The translations under genes were made by a program, and so were the position numbers. From the NCBI GenBank assembly GCA_900100475.1, contig FMTU01000003.1, positions 310,001 to 374,000 on the forward strand: DNA of 64,000 nt. Direction: 5' to 3'. The notes below the pieces were generated by a model. That model was not told the origin of the DNA. It saw only the letters and a program-made list of their open reading frames with translations, and made no database searches. Source of the stretch: Sphingobium faniae. Its GTDB lineage: Bacteria; Pseudomonadota; Alphaproteobacteria; Sphingomonadales; Sphingomonadaceae. Of this stretch, positions 50,050 to 58,501 are shown piece after piece; position 1 is the first letter of the stretch; each line of letters begins with the position of its first letter.

Positions 50050-51060
50050 TCACTTCCCGTTCCTCTGCCATTTCAGGATAGCCGTTCTGCCTAGTTTTGA
50101 TTGCGACCGGCGCTTGGCGTAATGTTCCACCATCTGGAGAGATTGTCCGCTGATGGCGGCTGTCTCGGCGGCGCTGCATCCAGCTTCGAGAAGGGCATTC
50201 ACGGCGTTCTTGCGTAGGCCGTGCGGCACGACCTTCACGCCTAGCTCTGCACAAAATGCCTGAATGTCAGTCCGCAGCCGGTCGATCCGGTATTTCGTCG
50301 GTTCCTTGCCAAGGATGGTGGAGAGGCTGCGAGGGTGGCGGTCCAGTTCCTTCGACAGTTCGGTATGGATTGGTATCTCCAGAGGCTTGCCGGTCTTCTC
50401 CTGCGTCATGATGATGCGGTCACCGTCAATGTCCCGCCACCGCATCGAAGCGACGTCGCCGATCCTTTGCGCGGTGTAGTAGAGTAGGTGCACCGCCAGC
50501 CTTACTTCGCCATCTGCTTTCAGCGCGGCATCCAGAATATGCTCCGGCCATGGTTGATGCTCGCCCACTTCCATCGGATCTATGTCGGTGAATGGGTTGT
50601 TCGTGATATGCCCGCGCTTACGGCCCCAGCTATATGCTGCGCTGGACGCTTTCATGACCATGTTGGCGGCGGCGGGCTTGTCCGCCATCTTGTCGAGCAT
50701 CAGGACGATATCCTTACGCTCCACCCTCTGGGCCGGTGCTGAACCCAGTTTATCGACAAGCTCAGTCTGATAGATTCGATAGATGCGCTGGGTAGCGACG
50801 GCGAGCTTCTCGAATTGCGCGCTGGCCTGATATAGATCGACCAGCTTTGCGACGGTCAGTTCAATGGCCACATTCTCCCGGCGGCTACGATGTCCCAACA
50901 TGGCCGCATAGGTCGCACCGAAAGCGCGGTCTTTCGGATCAGGAAGGCGCTTCCATATGCGCTTGCCGTTCTCGTCCACCTGCCCGGTGTCGAAATAATA
51001 ATAGAAGCGACCCTTCGCTTTGGTCCGCTTCACATACTGGATGGTCCTAGCCGTTGGCAT
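50050..51060 (-). CDS. int: Tyrosine-type site-specific integrase
   Basis: 336 aa from ATG 51060 (AAGGGA about 10 bp upstream). N-terminal arm-binding domain; SAM-like core-binding part (AKLVDLYQASAQFEKLAVAT); catalytic domain with Arg in TAQRIGDVASMRW, His-Leu-Arg in VVPHGLRKNAV and Tyr in MVEHYAKR. The usual LGH is SGQ, a tolerated change. Inserts and, with an excisionase, removes the prophage. Confidence 0.9.
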   Translation of the reverse strand: MPTARTIQYVKRTKAKGRFYYYFDTGQVDENGKRIWKRLPDPKDRAFGATYAAMLGHRSRRENVAIELTVAKLVDLYQASAQFEKLAVATQRIYRIYQTELVDKLGSAPAQRVERKDIVLMLDKMADKPAAANMVMKASSAAYSWGRKRGHITNNPFTDIDPMEVGEHQPWPEHILDAALKADGEVRLAVHLLYYTAQRIGDVASMRWRDIDGDRIIMTQEKTGKPLEIPIHTELSKELDRHPRSLSTILGKEPTKYRIDRLRTDIQAFCAELGVKVVPHGLRKNAVNALLEAGCSAAETAAISGQSLQMVEHYAKRRSQSKLGRTAILKWQRNGK

Positions 51061-51292
51061 ACAGCTTCGTCCCTTTGCGCCAGTCGTCGGCGGACTCGCC
51101 CTCACCTGTCAGGCGCTCCATATAGGTGTCGATTTCGGCGCGGCTCCAATGCAGGCCATTGCCCAGCATGACGGGATGCGGCAGGCGGCCAGAAGCAATC
51201 TCGCGCTCAAACTCTGCTGCGGACAGGTCGAGATAGGCGCAGGCGGTCGCCCGCTTGAGCATCCGTGGCCAGAATGGAACGTGCGCCCCCAT
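51047..51292 (-). CDS. AlpA/MerR-like excisionase
   Basis: 81 aa; GGAGG 5 bp before ATG 51292. RATACAYLDLSAAEFEREIA and GNGLHWSRAEIDTYMERL is a winged-helix pattern of small excisionases. Overlaps the integrase start by 14 bp, so the two are coupled. Confidence 0.75.
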   Translation of the reverse strand: MGAHVPFWPRMLKRATACAYLDLSAAEFEREIASGRLPHPVMLGNGLHWSRAEIDTYMERLTGEGESADDWRKGTKLYANG

Positions 51293-51709
51293 TCACCCCT
51301 CCCCAATGGCTGCTGAGAGCATGGCGTCATACGCGGCCTGAATATCAAGCCAGTCCTGTGGGTTCATGGTCATGGCCTGTGTCGAATGGCTGGAGCCATC
51401 GGCGAAATGGACTTCCGCATAGTCCTGCCCATCGTGGACGCGGATCGGCATGATCTTCGCCAAGGCCTCCGCCAACGCCTCGGCGTGACGTTCCAACGCA
51501 GCGATGGTCGCGCCGTCTGCCGTGATCCGGTTCGCTGCCTGATCCAATAGTTCGGCCATGTCCATATCCGGCTTCGGCTTGTGGATCATGCGTCCGCCAT
51601 CATCGGCCACGACATATTCGGTCGGCGGGTTCACGGCGTGGCGCGCCTCGATACGCAGGCATTCGACAAGATCGCGCGGGATTTGATAGTCTTGTAAAGT
51701 AGTCATCAT
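51293..51709 (-). CDS. Hypothetical phage protein
   Basis: 138 aa. N-terminal LQDYQIPRDLVECLRIEARH, central coiled coil (TIAALERHAEALAEALAKIM) and a C-terminal helix. Not recognised; stop abuts the excisionase start. Confidence 0.55.
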   Translation of the reverse strand: MMTTLQDYQIPRDLVECLRIEARHAVNPPTEYVVADDGGRMIHKPKPDMDMAELLDQAANRITADGATIAALERHAEALAEALAKIMPIRVHDGQDYAEVHFADGSSHSTQAMTMNPQDWLDIQAAYDAMLSAAIGEG

Positions 51710-52128
51710 GATTTCCTTTCGCGCCGCGAAACAATGCCAATCATGTCGTGGGGGTCGATAAAATGGGATGCGCCATTATGCGACAGTGGATAAAACCCTG
51801 ACATAAATGCCCCATGGTCCTCGCTCCATATTATGTCATAGAAGAACGTATCATCTTCACACGGCGGGCGCTCAACACCTATGATTAGGCGATCTTTCGG
51901 CGCATATCGCAGCCGCTTCGGCGTGATCCGCTTCACAAGTTTATTATATGCCCGGACTGCTCGATTGCGCTCCAACTTTAACCGTGCAATCTCGGCAACC
52001 TGCTGATTCAGCTTGTCCAATGCCTCGCGCGCTGTCCCCGCGTCGGCAAGGTCAATATCCGGTTCGGACCAGTTCGCGATCCATTCAAGCCGCTCTTCCA
52101 GCGTGCGTGGGTCATGCGCGTTGGTCAT
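51706..52128 (-). CDS. Hypothetical phage protein
   Basis: 140 aa, ATGA overlaps on both ends. Coiled-coil-like middle (VAEIARLKLERNRAVRAYNK) and a beta-rich C-terminus (YDIIWSEDHGAFMSGFYPL). Lower GC than the surroundings. Not recognised. Confidence 0.5.
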   Translation of the reverse strand: MTNAHDPRTLEERLEWIANWSEPDIDLADAGTAREALDKLNQQVAEIARLKLERNRAVRAYNKLVKRITPKRLRYAPKDRLIIGVERPPCEDDTFFYDIIWSEDHGAFMSGFYPLSHNGASHFIDPHDMIGIVSRRERKS

Positions 52129-52541
52129 GGCTGTGTATCCTTGCGTGGTTCTGGCGAATATCGAACGCCGTCATCGAACGGGATGAACGCCCATTTGCGG
52201 ATACGCTCGCCATCATCGCTGAACCGAACGTAGATCGTCGGACGCTCGCTATCTTCCAACGGGCTGACAGGCGGATAAAGACATTTGCTCAGACAGCCGC
52301 ATCCCTCGTCGCCGCATGATCCGCAGACAGGGCAATAGATCGGCGGCTCATTCTGCTCCATCCGCATCCACTGCTCTGTCCGCTTCTCGGCGGTATCCCG
52401 GTGGCGAGCGAAGGCTTGGACCGGGATGCTTTGGTCACATTTCCCAGACCGAATTTCAGGTGCGGTTAGAAGGCCCCATAGGTCCGCCGCCGCGTCCCTG
52501 TCTTCTTGCGTCACGCTGAAATATGGATGTTCATGGGTCAT
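52125..52541 (-). CDS. Hypothetical phage protein with cysteine cluster
   Basis: 138 aa. Middle part has CPVCGSCGDEGCGCLSKC, a dense probable metal site. Overlaps the next gene by ATGA. Not recognised. Confidence 0.5.
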   Translation of the reverse strand: MTHEHPYFSVTQEDRDAAADLWGLLTAPEIRSGKCDQSIPVQAFARHRDTAEKRTEQWMRMEQNEPPIYCPVCGSCGDEGCGCLSKCLYPPVSPLEDSERPTIYVRFSDDGERIRKWAFIPFDDGVRYSPEPRKDTQP

Positions 52542-52831
52542 CGGAACAACTCCACGCCATTGGCCTGCGCGGCTGGCTTGATAACCTTCCGCGCGAACTC
52601 ATGGACAACCTGGCTCACGATATAGGAGGGACTGTGCTCGTCTATTTCACCATCGTCCGATGCCAGCCATTTATGCGCCGTGCCGAGGTTCGTCGCCTCC
52701 CAGTAAATGTCGTGGATTGCCTTTAGAGCGCGGTCTATCGCGGCGAAGGCTTCGTCCACCTCGCGCTCTGATATTATATCGCCGTCCTCATCATACATGT
52801 GGCGGCGGAGCCGTTCGATAGCGTCAATCAT
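52538..52831 (-). CDS. Hypothetical phage protein
   Basis: 97 aa, ATG 52831 with AGGAGG 7 bp upstream. Acidic helical start (AIERLRRHMYDEDGDIISER) and a C-terminal VVHEFARKVIKPAAQ. Not recognised. Confidence 0.5.
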   Translation of the reverse strand: MIDAIERLRRHMYDEDGDIISEREVDEAFAAIDRALKAIHDIYWEATNLGTAHKWLASDDGEIDEHSPSYIVSQVVHEFARKVIKPAAQANGVELFR

Positions 52832-53004
52832 TTCCTCGCCTCCTTCGCACAAGGCACAATGCCCGCCCTACCTGGATCGGAGCGGCACACAGCGCAATCG
52901 CAGGGATCGTCCGCATAGAGTGGCGCGCACTCGTCACAGATACCGCTATGGTTGCGAGCATCTTTCCCGCACTCTCCGCAAGTAGTGAAGAACGCGCGCT
53001 TCAT
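52828..53004 (-). CDS. Small cysteine-rich phage protein
   Basis: 58 aa. Eight cysteines in CGECG, CDEC, CDCAVC and a final C pattern, suggesting two zinc sites. Not recognised; ATGA overlaps at both ends. Confidence 0.5.
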   Translation of the reverse strand: MKRAFFTTCGECGKDARNHSGICDECAPLYADDPCDCAVCRSDPGRAGIVPCAKEARK

Positions 53005-53195
53005 TTCGGCGGCTCCGGGAGCGGCATCCAGTGCGAAACATCTTCCTTCTGCCAAGCACCACACTGGAGCGTATAGAAATGCTGGAACAGATTGTCCCAG
53101 AATCCGGCATCAACAACCTGCTCATCGCTGGAGAATAGAAGGACGGCTTCTTCCACATCGTCCCCCAGCGTCTCTATCGGTTGCCATTCACTCAT
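53001..53195 (-). CDS. DUF551-like phage protein
   Basis: 64 aa. Starts MSEWQPIETLGDDVEEAVLL and ends DVSHWMPLPEPPK: the WQPIxT...HWMPLPxPP frame of DUF551, a frequent small phage protein of unknown role. Confidence 0.72.
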   Translation of the reverse strand: MSEWQPIETLGDDVEEAVLLFSSDEQVVDAGFWDNLFQHFYTLQCGAWQKEDVSHWMPLPEPPK

Positions 53196-53382
53196 ATGTC
53201 ACCTGATCTTTCCGCCCATACTGGCGAACGCTGGTAGCTGTGCCCACAGATCGGCGGACGCGAAGGTCAGGCAGCCAGATCGGCTTGGACCTGTCGCCAC
53301 GGATGTGCAGTTGGCCCCAATAGTCAGGCCCCTTCTCGGGCTGCGCTGACAGGGACGGGGCGCGGGTGTGGATGCGGGTCAT
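53188..53382 (-). CDS. Hypothetical phage protein
   Basis: 64 aa from ATG 53382. Basic, with DYWGQLHIRGDRSKPIWLPD. Overlaps neighbours by 8 and 4 bp. Not recognised. Confidence 0.45.
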   Translation of the reverse strand: MTRIHTRAPSLSAQPEKGPDYWGQLHIRGDRSKPIWLPDLRVRRSVGTATSVRQYGRKDQVTYE

Positions 53383-53597
53383 GCAGAATCTCCGGCGCGG
53401 GCCCGAACGCGGCGCGAAAGCCGGTAGAGTTTCGCTGCCAAATAACGAGCCTGCCAAGGAGTCATCGAGCGAACGTGGAAATTTCCGTCGATGTAGATAT
53501 TCTGCTCGCCCTCCCATATCGTGAGAGAGGTTGCGCTATTATCACGGGTTTCACGACATGCGATCCCGTGACGCTCTCGGACTGCATCATCTGTCAT
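53379..53597 (-). CDS. Hypothetical phage protein
   Basis: 72 aa. SLTIWEGEQNIYIDGNFHVR and MTPWQARYLAAKLYRLSRRV; a small beta plus helix protein. Not recognised. Confidence 0.45.
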   Translation of the reverse strand: MTDDAVRERHGIACRETRDNSATSLTIWEGEQNIYIDGNFHVRSMTPWQARYLAAKLYRLSRRVRARAGDSA

Positions 53598-53658
53598 CTA
53601 ATCCTTACCGGGACGCTATCAGCCTAGGCCGTCGCGTCCCGGCTCCCTTCGTTGGAAA

Positions 53659-53871
53659 TCAGTTACCGTCGCCCTTCCGCTCAGCGGCTTCACGCTTGCG
53701 GCGGGCGTTGGCCTCCATGAGAGGCGCGATCCGGCGATTGTGGGATGCGGCCAGTTCGGCGCGGGCTTCGTCACGCTGGCGCTTGAAATGCATGGCGGTC
53801 TGTTCAAGCGCGCGAACGTCTGCGCTGAATCCTTTCACAATCGCGTCGTGCTTTGATTTACGAATGAACAT
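53659..53871 (-). CDS. Small basic coiled-coil phage protein
   Basis: 70 aa, strongly charged (VRALEQTAMHFKRQRDEARA). Not recognised. Sits between the hypothetical cluster and ssb. Confidence 0.5.
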   Translation of the reverse strand: MFIRKSKHDAIVKGFSADVRALEQTAMHFKRQRDEARAELAASHNRRIAPLMEANARRKREAAERKGDGN

Positions 53872-53895
53872 GGGTTCTCTCCCTGCTATGCTGCC

Positions 53896-54384
53896 TCAGA
53901 ACGGAACTTCATCGTCAAGATCGTCGTCGAATGACGAGGGTCGACCGGACGATGAACCGCCGCCGAAGCCATCCTGATTGCTGTGCGTTGAGCCTCCCCA
54001 GCCATCATTGCCGCTGGATCGGCCACCGTCAGACTTGGCGCCGTCGAGCATGGTCAGCACCGCGCGAGGCCCGCTCAGCACAACCTCGGTTGTGTAGCGA
54101 TCGTTGCCCGATTGATCCTGCCATTTGCGGGTGCGAAGCTGGCCTTCGATGTAGATTTTGCTGCCCTTGCGAAGATACTTCTCCGCCACTCCGACGAGGC
54201 CATCGGACTGAATTGACACACTGTGCCATTCCGTCCGCTCCTTCTTCTCGCCGGTCTGCTTATCCTTCCAGCTTTCGGATGTAGCGATGCGAAGGTTGGC
54301 GATCTTGCCACCGTTCTGGAAGGATTTCACCTCCACGTCCGCGCCAAGGTTGCCGATCAGGCATACTTTGTTGAGGGAGGCCAT
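53896..54384 (-). CDS. ssb: Phage single-stranded DNA-binding protein
   Basis: 162 aa. OB-fold start [20 protein letters not shown], then [20 protein letters not shown] and [20 protein letters not shown], a Gly/Ser-rich linker and the acidic tip DDEVPF that recruits partners. Protects ssDNA during replication and recombination. The start overlaps the previous stop (TGATG). Confidence 0.95.
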   Translation of the reverse strand: MASLNKVCLIGNLGADVEVKSFQNGGKIANLRIATSESWKDKQTGEKKERTEWHSVSIQSDGLVGVAEKYLRKGSKIYIEGQLRTRKWQDQSGNDRYTTEVVLSGPRAVLTMLDGAKSDGGRSSGNDGWGGSTHSNQDGFGGGSSSGRPSSFDDDLDDEVPF

Positions 54385-55046
54385 CAGAACTCCACCTCGT
54401 CCGTCTCTGCATTGAAGCCCTCACCCATGTCGCTTTCCGGCCTTCCTTCGCGCGCGAAGTTGGAGGCGCGGGCCTGAGACGCGGCTATGACCAGTTCATG
54501 CAGTTCGGGCCGCTTCTGCTTCAGTTCATCCAGGCGCTGGGCCAGTGGCTGCTCGAACGCCTGCAAATCCTCCATGGAGGTGAACGCCTCGACCTTGGCG
54601 ATGTAGTCAGCGGCCCATTTTGCCGCGCGGTCTTCTGCGGGCTTGGGCTGATCGACGTTAAGCGGCTTGATCGTCGCCATCACCTTCTTGCCCTTGGTGG
54701 CAGTCAGGGCGATCACCATTTCCCGCTCGATATGCGTCATGTGACTGATGCGAATGCCGCCCACCTTCATACCGCCCCAAGTCACATTGGGATCGCAGAA
54801 CAGCTTGACCGACCGGCCAGCATAAGCCTTCGCATCCGGCCCCCAGGCCGCGACCAGAACGCGGGACATGGATTTGCAGGGCCGCCATGGCTTGTTGTTG
54901 TCGCCCTCGAAATAGATCGAGACGGGCTGCTCAGTGCCGGGACGGATGCTGACATCGCGGATCGTGATGACGCGCGGGCCAGCAAGTAGATCATCGGCGT
55001 TGATCTGGTCGGATTTCGGCACAATGACCGCGCTCATGTCATTCAC
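54384..55046 (-). CDS. Unknown protein between SSB and exonuclease (candidate recombination mediator)
   Basis: 220 aa. Conserved-looking blocks [40 protein letters not shown] and [20 protein letters not shown] form a beta-rich N-terminal domain; residues 130-200 are helical. It recurs, to my memory, beside YqaJ nucleases in alphaproteobacterial phages. Lambda-type exonucleases act with an annealing protein; none of the usual families is seen here, so this gene is the best candidate. That is inference. Confidence 0.6.
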   Translation of the reverse strand: MNDMSAVIVPKSDQINADDLLAGPRVITIRDVSIRPGTEQPVSIYFEGDNNKPWRPCKSMSRVLVAAWGPDAKAYAGRSVKLFCDPNVTWGGMKVGGIRISHMTHIEREMVIALTATKGKKVMATIKPLNVDQPKPAEDRAAKWAADYIAKVEAFTSMEDLQAFEQPLAQRLDELKQKRPELHELVIAASQARASNFAREGRPESDMGEGFNAETDEVEF

Positions 55047-55753
55047 GAGAACATCTCCTGTTCAATTCTGCGTTCAGTGGGGATCACAACCGGCATGGCC
55101 GCCAGCGTGTCATGATATTGGCGGGCGCGTTCTTCGATGCGCGATTCGAAAGAGGCCGCAGCGGCCACAATCGCGTCCTGAATTTCGGCGTTCGGATAGA
55201 CGCGCTTCACGAACATCGGCAGGCCGCCGCTATAGGATACGAAGTCGATCCACTCGCGTTCAGACACCAGAAGCCCGGTCTGCAATTGCAGCGTGAACTC
55301 GTCCGGGACTTCATTTTCGGCGATGGTCTGGATCTGGTATTTCGCACGGCGGCTCTTGCACTCGATCAGACCATCATCGCCGACAAGTCCATCGGGGCTG
55401 TAGCCGATGGTGAATCCCCATTTGTCGTTCGTGATGAAACCGACTTCCGTGACCGGCGCGAAATGCTTCGAATATTGCAGCCGCGCCTCGATCTCGTCAT
55501 CGCGACCGCGCAGCATGTCGTCACTCACATAATGCGGTTCGACATAATCCGTGATCCGCTGGGCCAGCAGTTCGAATAGATGCGTCCGTTCCTTGTCGTT
55601 GCTGGCATATTTCAGCGTCTTGGCGGTCAGGATATGTTTGATCTCGCTCGCGCACAGGATGCCGAGGCGCTGCGCCAGCCATTCGTCCGTGCCCTGGATG
55701 AGTTCGGCGTGATATACGGGGCCAGTGGCCCCTATCTGCGAAACCGCGTTCAC
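55043..55753 (-). CDS. YqaJ-type viral recombinase exonuclease
   Basis: 236 aa from GTG 55753. ELIQGTDEWLAQRLGILCAS is the YqaJ N-motif; GYSPDGLVGDDGLIECKS gives the PD-(D/E)xK catalytic Asp, Glu and Lys. Lambda Exo-like 5'-3' exonuclease for phage recombination. Overlaps genes on both sides. Confidence 0.88.
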   Translation of the reverse strand: MNAVSQIGATGPVYHAELIQGTDEWLAQRLGILCASEIKHILTAKTLKYASNDKERTHLFELLAQRITDYVEPHYVSDDMLRGRDDEIEARLQYSKHFAPVTEVGFITNDKWGFTIGYSPDGLVGDDGLIECKSRRAKYQIQTIAENEVPDEFTLQLQTGLLVSEREWIDFVSYSGGLPMFVKRVYPNAEIQDAIVAAAASFESRIEERARQYHDTLAAMPVVIPTERRIEQEMFS

Positions 55754-55887
55754 AACCCACCTCCAAGCACCATCCCAATGAACAGGGCGCAGAGAAGCAG
55801 AGACGCCTTATCGAAGGCGGTAAGCGGGATGCAGATGTGGCCTTCGGGGGCGGCCAGGGCTGCGTGGGCTTTGTGGAGGGTGGTCAT
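55750..55887 (-). CDS. Tiny membrane protein, paralogue 1
   Basis: 45 aa: MTTLHKAHAALAAPEGHICI then a helix ASLLLCALFIGMVLGGGL. Stop overlaps the YqaJ start (GTGA) and the start overlaps the previous stop (ATGA). Sequence and layout match the 46-aa protein at 56761-56901. Confidence 0.55.
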   Translation of the reverse strand: MTTLHKAHAALAAPEGHICIPLTAFDKASLLLCALFIGMVLGGGL

Positions 55888-56156
55888 CGACGTAACTCCA
55901 TCTTTTGCTGAAAGGCGGCGCGATGCTGCTCATCCATGGTCACGGGCGGCTCGCCCTCGCACATGTCGGAGAAGGCGTCGGCGGCCGCGTCGTCCATCTC
56001 GTCCTGCGTCATGGGGCGCCAGCCGTGGCCGCAGCATGTTTCGCACTCGACCTCATAGATGCCGGGTCCAAGGCGAGGCTGACGCTTCATGGTGAAGCCG
56101 CTGCCGTCGCAGTCGGTGCATTCCACATCGGGAGCGAAGCCGCTGAGATAGTCCAT
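55884..56156 (-). CDS. DnaJ-like zinc-finger phage protein
   Basis: 90 aa. Two CxxCxGxG-type repeats (CTDCDGSGF, CETCCGHGW) as in the DnaJ cysteine-rich domain. No J domain. Possible chaperone-like or nucleic-acid role; unknown. Confidence 0.6.
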   Translation of the reverse strand: MDYLSGFAPDVECTDCDGSGFTMKRQPRLGPGIYEVECETCCGHGWRPMTQDEMDDAAADAFSDMCEGEPPVTMDEQHRAAFQQKMELRR

Positions 56157-56160
56157 CGCC

Positions 56161-56514
56161 CTACCCCTTCACCGGCAGAGCATCGACCGCATCACGGAAG
56201 GACGCAGGGGCAGCATCATGCTCTTTTATCAGAGCGATTACCGCGTTCTTCACTTCCGCAGCGGTCTTGAGAACCTTCTGCTGCTCCTTGGCCTTTTCGA
56301 CCTGGACGAACATATCGGCTATGGCGGCTTCGAGAGTGTCGCCATTACCATGGCAACTAATATCCCGAACAACATCACCCTTCGGCCAGTAGCAAGATGC
56401 GCCCCAATTCCTGAGGCCATGGGTGCCGGGCGTGTAAACCGTCAAGCCGGGTACGCCCTGAATGGAAGCGAGAAAATCCTGCGCGACCTGCGCCTTGTCG
56501 TTGGTATCAACCAT
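56161..56514 (-). CDS. Hypothetical phage protein
   Basis: 117 aa from ATG 56514. DFLASIQGVPGLTVYTPGTH, GASCYWPKGDVVRDIS and a helical C-terminal half. Not recognised. Confidence 0.5.
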   Translation of the reverse strand: MVDTNDKAQVAQDFLASIQGVPGLTVYTPGTHGLRNWGASCYWPKGDVVRDISCHGNGDTLEAAIADMFVQVEKAKEQQKVLKTAAEVKNAVIALIKEHDAAPASFRDAVDALPVKG

Positions 56515-56764
56515 GTTCAATCTCCCTCAACTGCCGACGAAGGCGCGGCAGGGCTAAAAGTGCGCTCATGGAGCGTTCGAATTGCTGCACCTGGCTGCGC
56601 GGAAGTGGATTGCTCAGGCGGCTGAACTTGCGGGTTTCTTCCTGCGTGGCGGCAAGCTGACGAGCGATCTCGTCTTTCCGCTCCAGCCGCTGGCGATCTT
56701 CCCGATCCGCGACGTGCTGGCAGTGATTGCCGTCGAAATAGCTGGCCTCAGAGTAGAGGGTCAC
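56507..56764 (-). CDS. Hypothetical helical phage protein
   Basis: 85 aa from GTG 56764, overlapping the previous stop (GTGA). CQHVADREDRQRLERKDEIA and SRSMSALLALPRLR-type helices. Not recognised. Confidence 0.5.
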   Translation of the reverse strand: MTLYSEASYFDGNHCQHVADREDRQRLERKDEIARQLAATQEETRKFSRLSNPLPRSQVQQFERSMSALLALPRLRRQLREIEHG

Positions 56765-56901
56765 AGTCCCAACCCTCCCAGGATCATCCCGATCACCAGC
56801 GAGCACAGCGAGAGCGTGACAGTCTCCGTCACCGTAAGGCGGATGCTGGACCAGCCGTCGGGGTCGGTCAGGGCGGATAGGGCCTGGTGGAAGGTGGTCA
56901 T
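56761..56901 (-). CDS. Tiny membrane protein, paralogue 2
   Basis: 46 aa: MTTFHQALSALTDPDGW then a helix TLSLCSLVIGMILGGLGL. Same MTTxH start, same length, same GMxLGGxL end as 55750-55887, and the same coupled overlap with the next gene. Confidence 0.55.
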   Translation of the reverse strand: MTTFHQALSALTDPDGWSSIRLTVTETVTLSLCSLVIGMILGGLGL

Positions 56902-56948
56902 AAAACCTCCATATTCCTCGCCCCGGTGAGGACCGGGGTCCGGGGGCG

Positions 56949-57119
56949 TTAGAAATTCCAGGGGGTGGCACCCATGCCCTTCGCGACAGCGCGGGCTTCA
57001 CGCTTGCTGATGACGTGGATCGTCTCGACATGCTCGCGCTGGCCGTTGCTGATGCGAACGATGTCCAGCACGGGGGCCTTGGCGCGGGTGCCTGTGTAAA
57101 ATTCTGCTGCGAGGGTCAT
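56949..57119 (-). CDS. First gene of the leftward operon, small unknown protein
   Basis: 56 aa from ATG 57119 (GGAG 6 bp upstream; ATG 57125 is possible). MTLAAEFYTGTRAKAPVLDI, EHVETIHVISKREARAVAKG and end ATPWNF. Not recognised. About 35 bases after the predicted start of the pL transcript, the place of N-type antiterminators in lambda, but there is no sequence sign of that. Confidence 0.6.
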   Translation of the reverse strand: MTLAAEFYTGTRAKAPVLDIVRISNGQREHVETIHVISKREARAVAKGMGATPWNF

Positions 57120-57160
57120 CTTCATCTCCGTCTCAGGCCCGATTGCCTTTCGATGGAGGT

Positions 57161-57215
57161 GTTATAGGTTGGTTTAATCCAACCCGTCAAGAGAAAAGGT
57201 TGGGTCGGTCCAACT
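57161..57215 (-). promoter_or_regulatory. Leftward early promoter pL with operators OL1 and OL2
   Basis: Read leftward: TTGACG (57190-57185), 18-bp spacer GGTTGG-N6-CCAACC (57167-57184), TATAAC (57166-57161). The operator palindrome exactly fills the spacer. A second copy, GGTTGG-N6-CCAACT, lies at 57198-57215 upstream of the -35. Confidence 0.78.
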
Positions 57216-57544
57216 TTCTTCTCCCCCGCCCGCGAATCACCTGCTGGCGGCGGAGAAGCAGGACGGGCCGGGGGATTTGGGAATGCGCTGACGGGCGAGG
57301 CGCTTAAGCTGGGCGGGAGCGGGAATAAGAAAGGGCAGCGCGACCGGGGAACCCCAATCCAGACGCTGCCCTTATCGACGTCCGGCGATCAACCCGGACG
57401 GCCTTGCAAGTAAGGTCTTCAAGACGCGGCCAGCGCGAAGCTACGACCAAAGAGACGGCCTAACCGCGTAATGATTGATGCTATACGTCCTGAAGCCCGC
57501 CATGTCCAATCCGTCCAATGCGAATCGGTTATGCCTCGATACCG
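57216..57544. other. Gene-poor gap after pL
   Basis: No convincing gene. It holds a 10-bp inverted repeat AAGGGCAGCG (57331-57340) / CGCTGCCCTT (57364-57373) with a smaller GGGG-AA-CCCC within the loop, and no strong T run. It could be a structured leader or terminator. Confidence 0.4.
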
Positions 57545-57790
57545 TTATTCTGCGACCCGAAGGTAGAGTGACACTCCGCCTTTCACTGGCCCGGTGGTTT
57601 CGACTACCGGGCCGTTTTTTTGGGCAGCCGAAAGCCATTGAGCGAGGTGGATCGCTACCTGGGGGTGTATCCACGTCCCACGGTGCTCATTGGCACCAGC
57701 CGTAATGGATTGCACAATGAGGTCCCTGCTAATCTGCAGGGACCCCTCCAATTCCGCTTTTGTTGAGATGATCAGCGCCGACGACTGCAA
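57545..57790 (-). pseudogene. KilA-N domain remnant
   Basis: About 81 aa with LIVQSITAGANEHRG and GTWIHPQVAIHLAQWLS, the conserved C-terminal half of the KilA-N DNA-binding domain. The N-terminal half is missing, only a TTG could start it, and the sequence after WLS is not KilA-N-like. Probably a decayed gene. Confidence 0.55.
57588..57621 (+). terminator. Rightward rho-independent terminator
   Basis: GGCCCGGT (57588-57595) / ACCGGGCC (57606-57613) hairpin followed by G and seven T (57615-57621). No annotated rightward gene ends here, so it may end a short unannotated RNA or protect pL from the right. Confidence 0.7.
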
Positions 57791-57808
57791 GGGAGAGGTT
57801 GCGGTGCA

Positions 57809-58150
57809 CTACCCTGCGGCGAGAATACCGAGCTTGGACAAGACTGTAAGCACAGCGATCACTAAGGCTGCGCCACCACTGACTGCGGTCACAATGAAAC
57901 CTTTTCCCGCCATGGTCGCCTTGATAACAGCGATATCGGCTGGCATCGGCTCAGTGCGCGCGTCGATCCTGTCCACCTGCTTTACCAGATGGGCAACGTC
58001 AGATTCCAACTTGGCGACACGCGCATCCATGCCTCCAGATGTGCCATCTCCGCCGCCAGATTTCAAGGCTTCCATCTGACGGTGAAGCTCGTTGTTGGCC
58101 GCCGTTAGTTCGCGATCCGCCGCATCGAAGGGGTATAGATTGCCCATCAT
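57809..58150 (-). CDS. Coiled-coil membrane protein
   Basis: 113 aa. Coiled coil (MDARVAKLESDVAHLVKQVD) then one C-terminal helix (IVTAVSGGAALVIAVLTVL). Similar in plan to many phage coiled-coil tail-anchored proteins. Start overlaps the previous stop. Leftward, next to the repressor, so it may be expressed from the lysogen. Confidence 0.6.
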   Translation of the reverse strand: MMGNLYPFDAADRELTAANNELHRQMEALKSGGGDGTSGGMDARVAKLESDVAHLVKQVDRIDARTEPMPADIAVIKATMAGKGFIVTAVSGGAALVIAVLTVLSKLGILAAG

Positions 58151-58365
58151 TCTTCCTTACCGCCGATTTCATCAATCGCTGATGACAATGCTTTCATCGC
58201 ATCAAAATATCGATTCAACTCAGCATAAGCGGCCTGATCTTCACCGTTAAGAATGCGGGCTTGGATCGCACTAAGGGCATTGGCGACCCCCATGAATCTT
58301 ATTCCCAATTTGATTACATCACCCTTGGTTGCGGGTTCTGCCCAGGCGGAAAATCCATCGCTCAT
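58147..58365 (-). CDS. Hypothetical phage protein
   Basis: 72 aa from ATG 58365, GGAGG 5 bp upstream. Helical (ANALSAIQARILNGEDQAAY; AMKALSSAIDEIGGKEE). Not recognised. Confidence 0.5.
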   Translation of the reverse strand: MSDGFSAWAEPATKGDVIKLGIRFMGVANALSAIQARILNGEDQAAYAELNRYFDAMKALSSAIDEIGGKEE

Positions 58366-58501
58366 CAATGCCTCCGCGCCGACCAGATGAACCGGCCAAA
58401 AATAGTCTTAATCATCGTCCTGCCAGCCTTTCATCCACAGCTATTCCGCCCCTCCCCGGCTGTGATCTTTCCTATTTGTTCACCCCTCCATATGAGAACA
58501 G

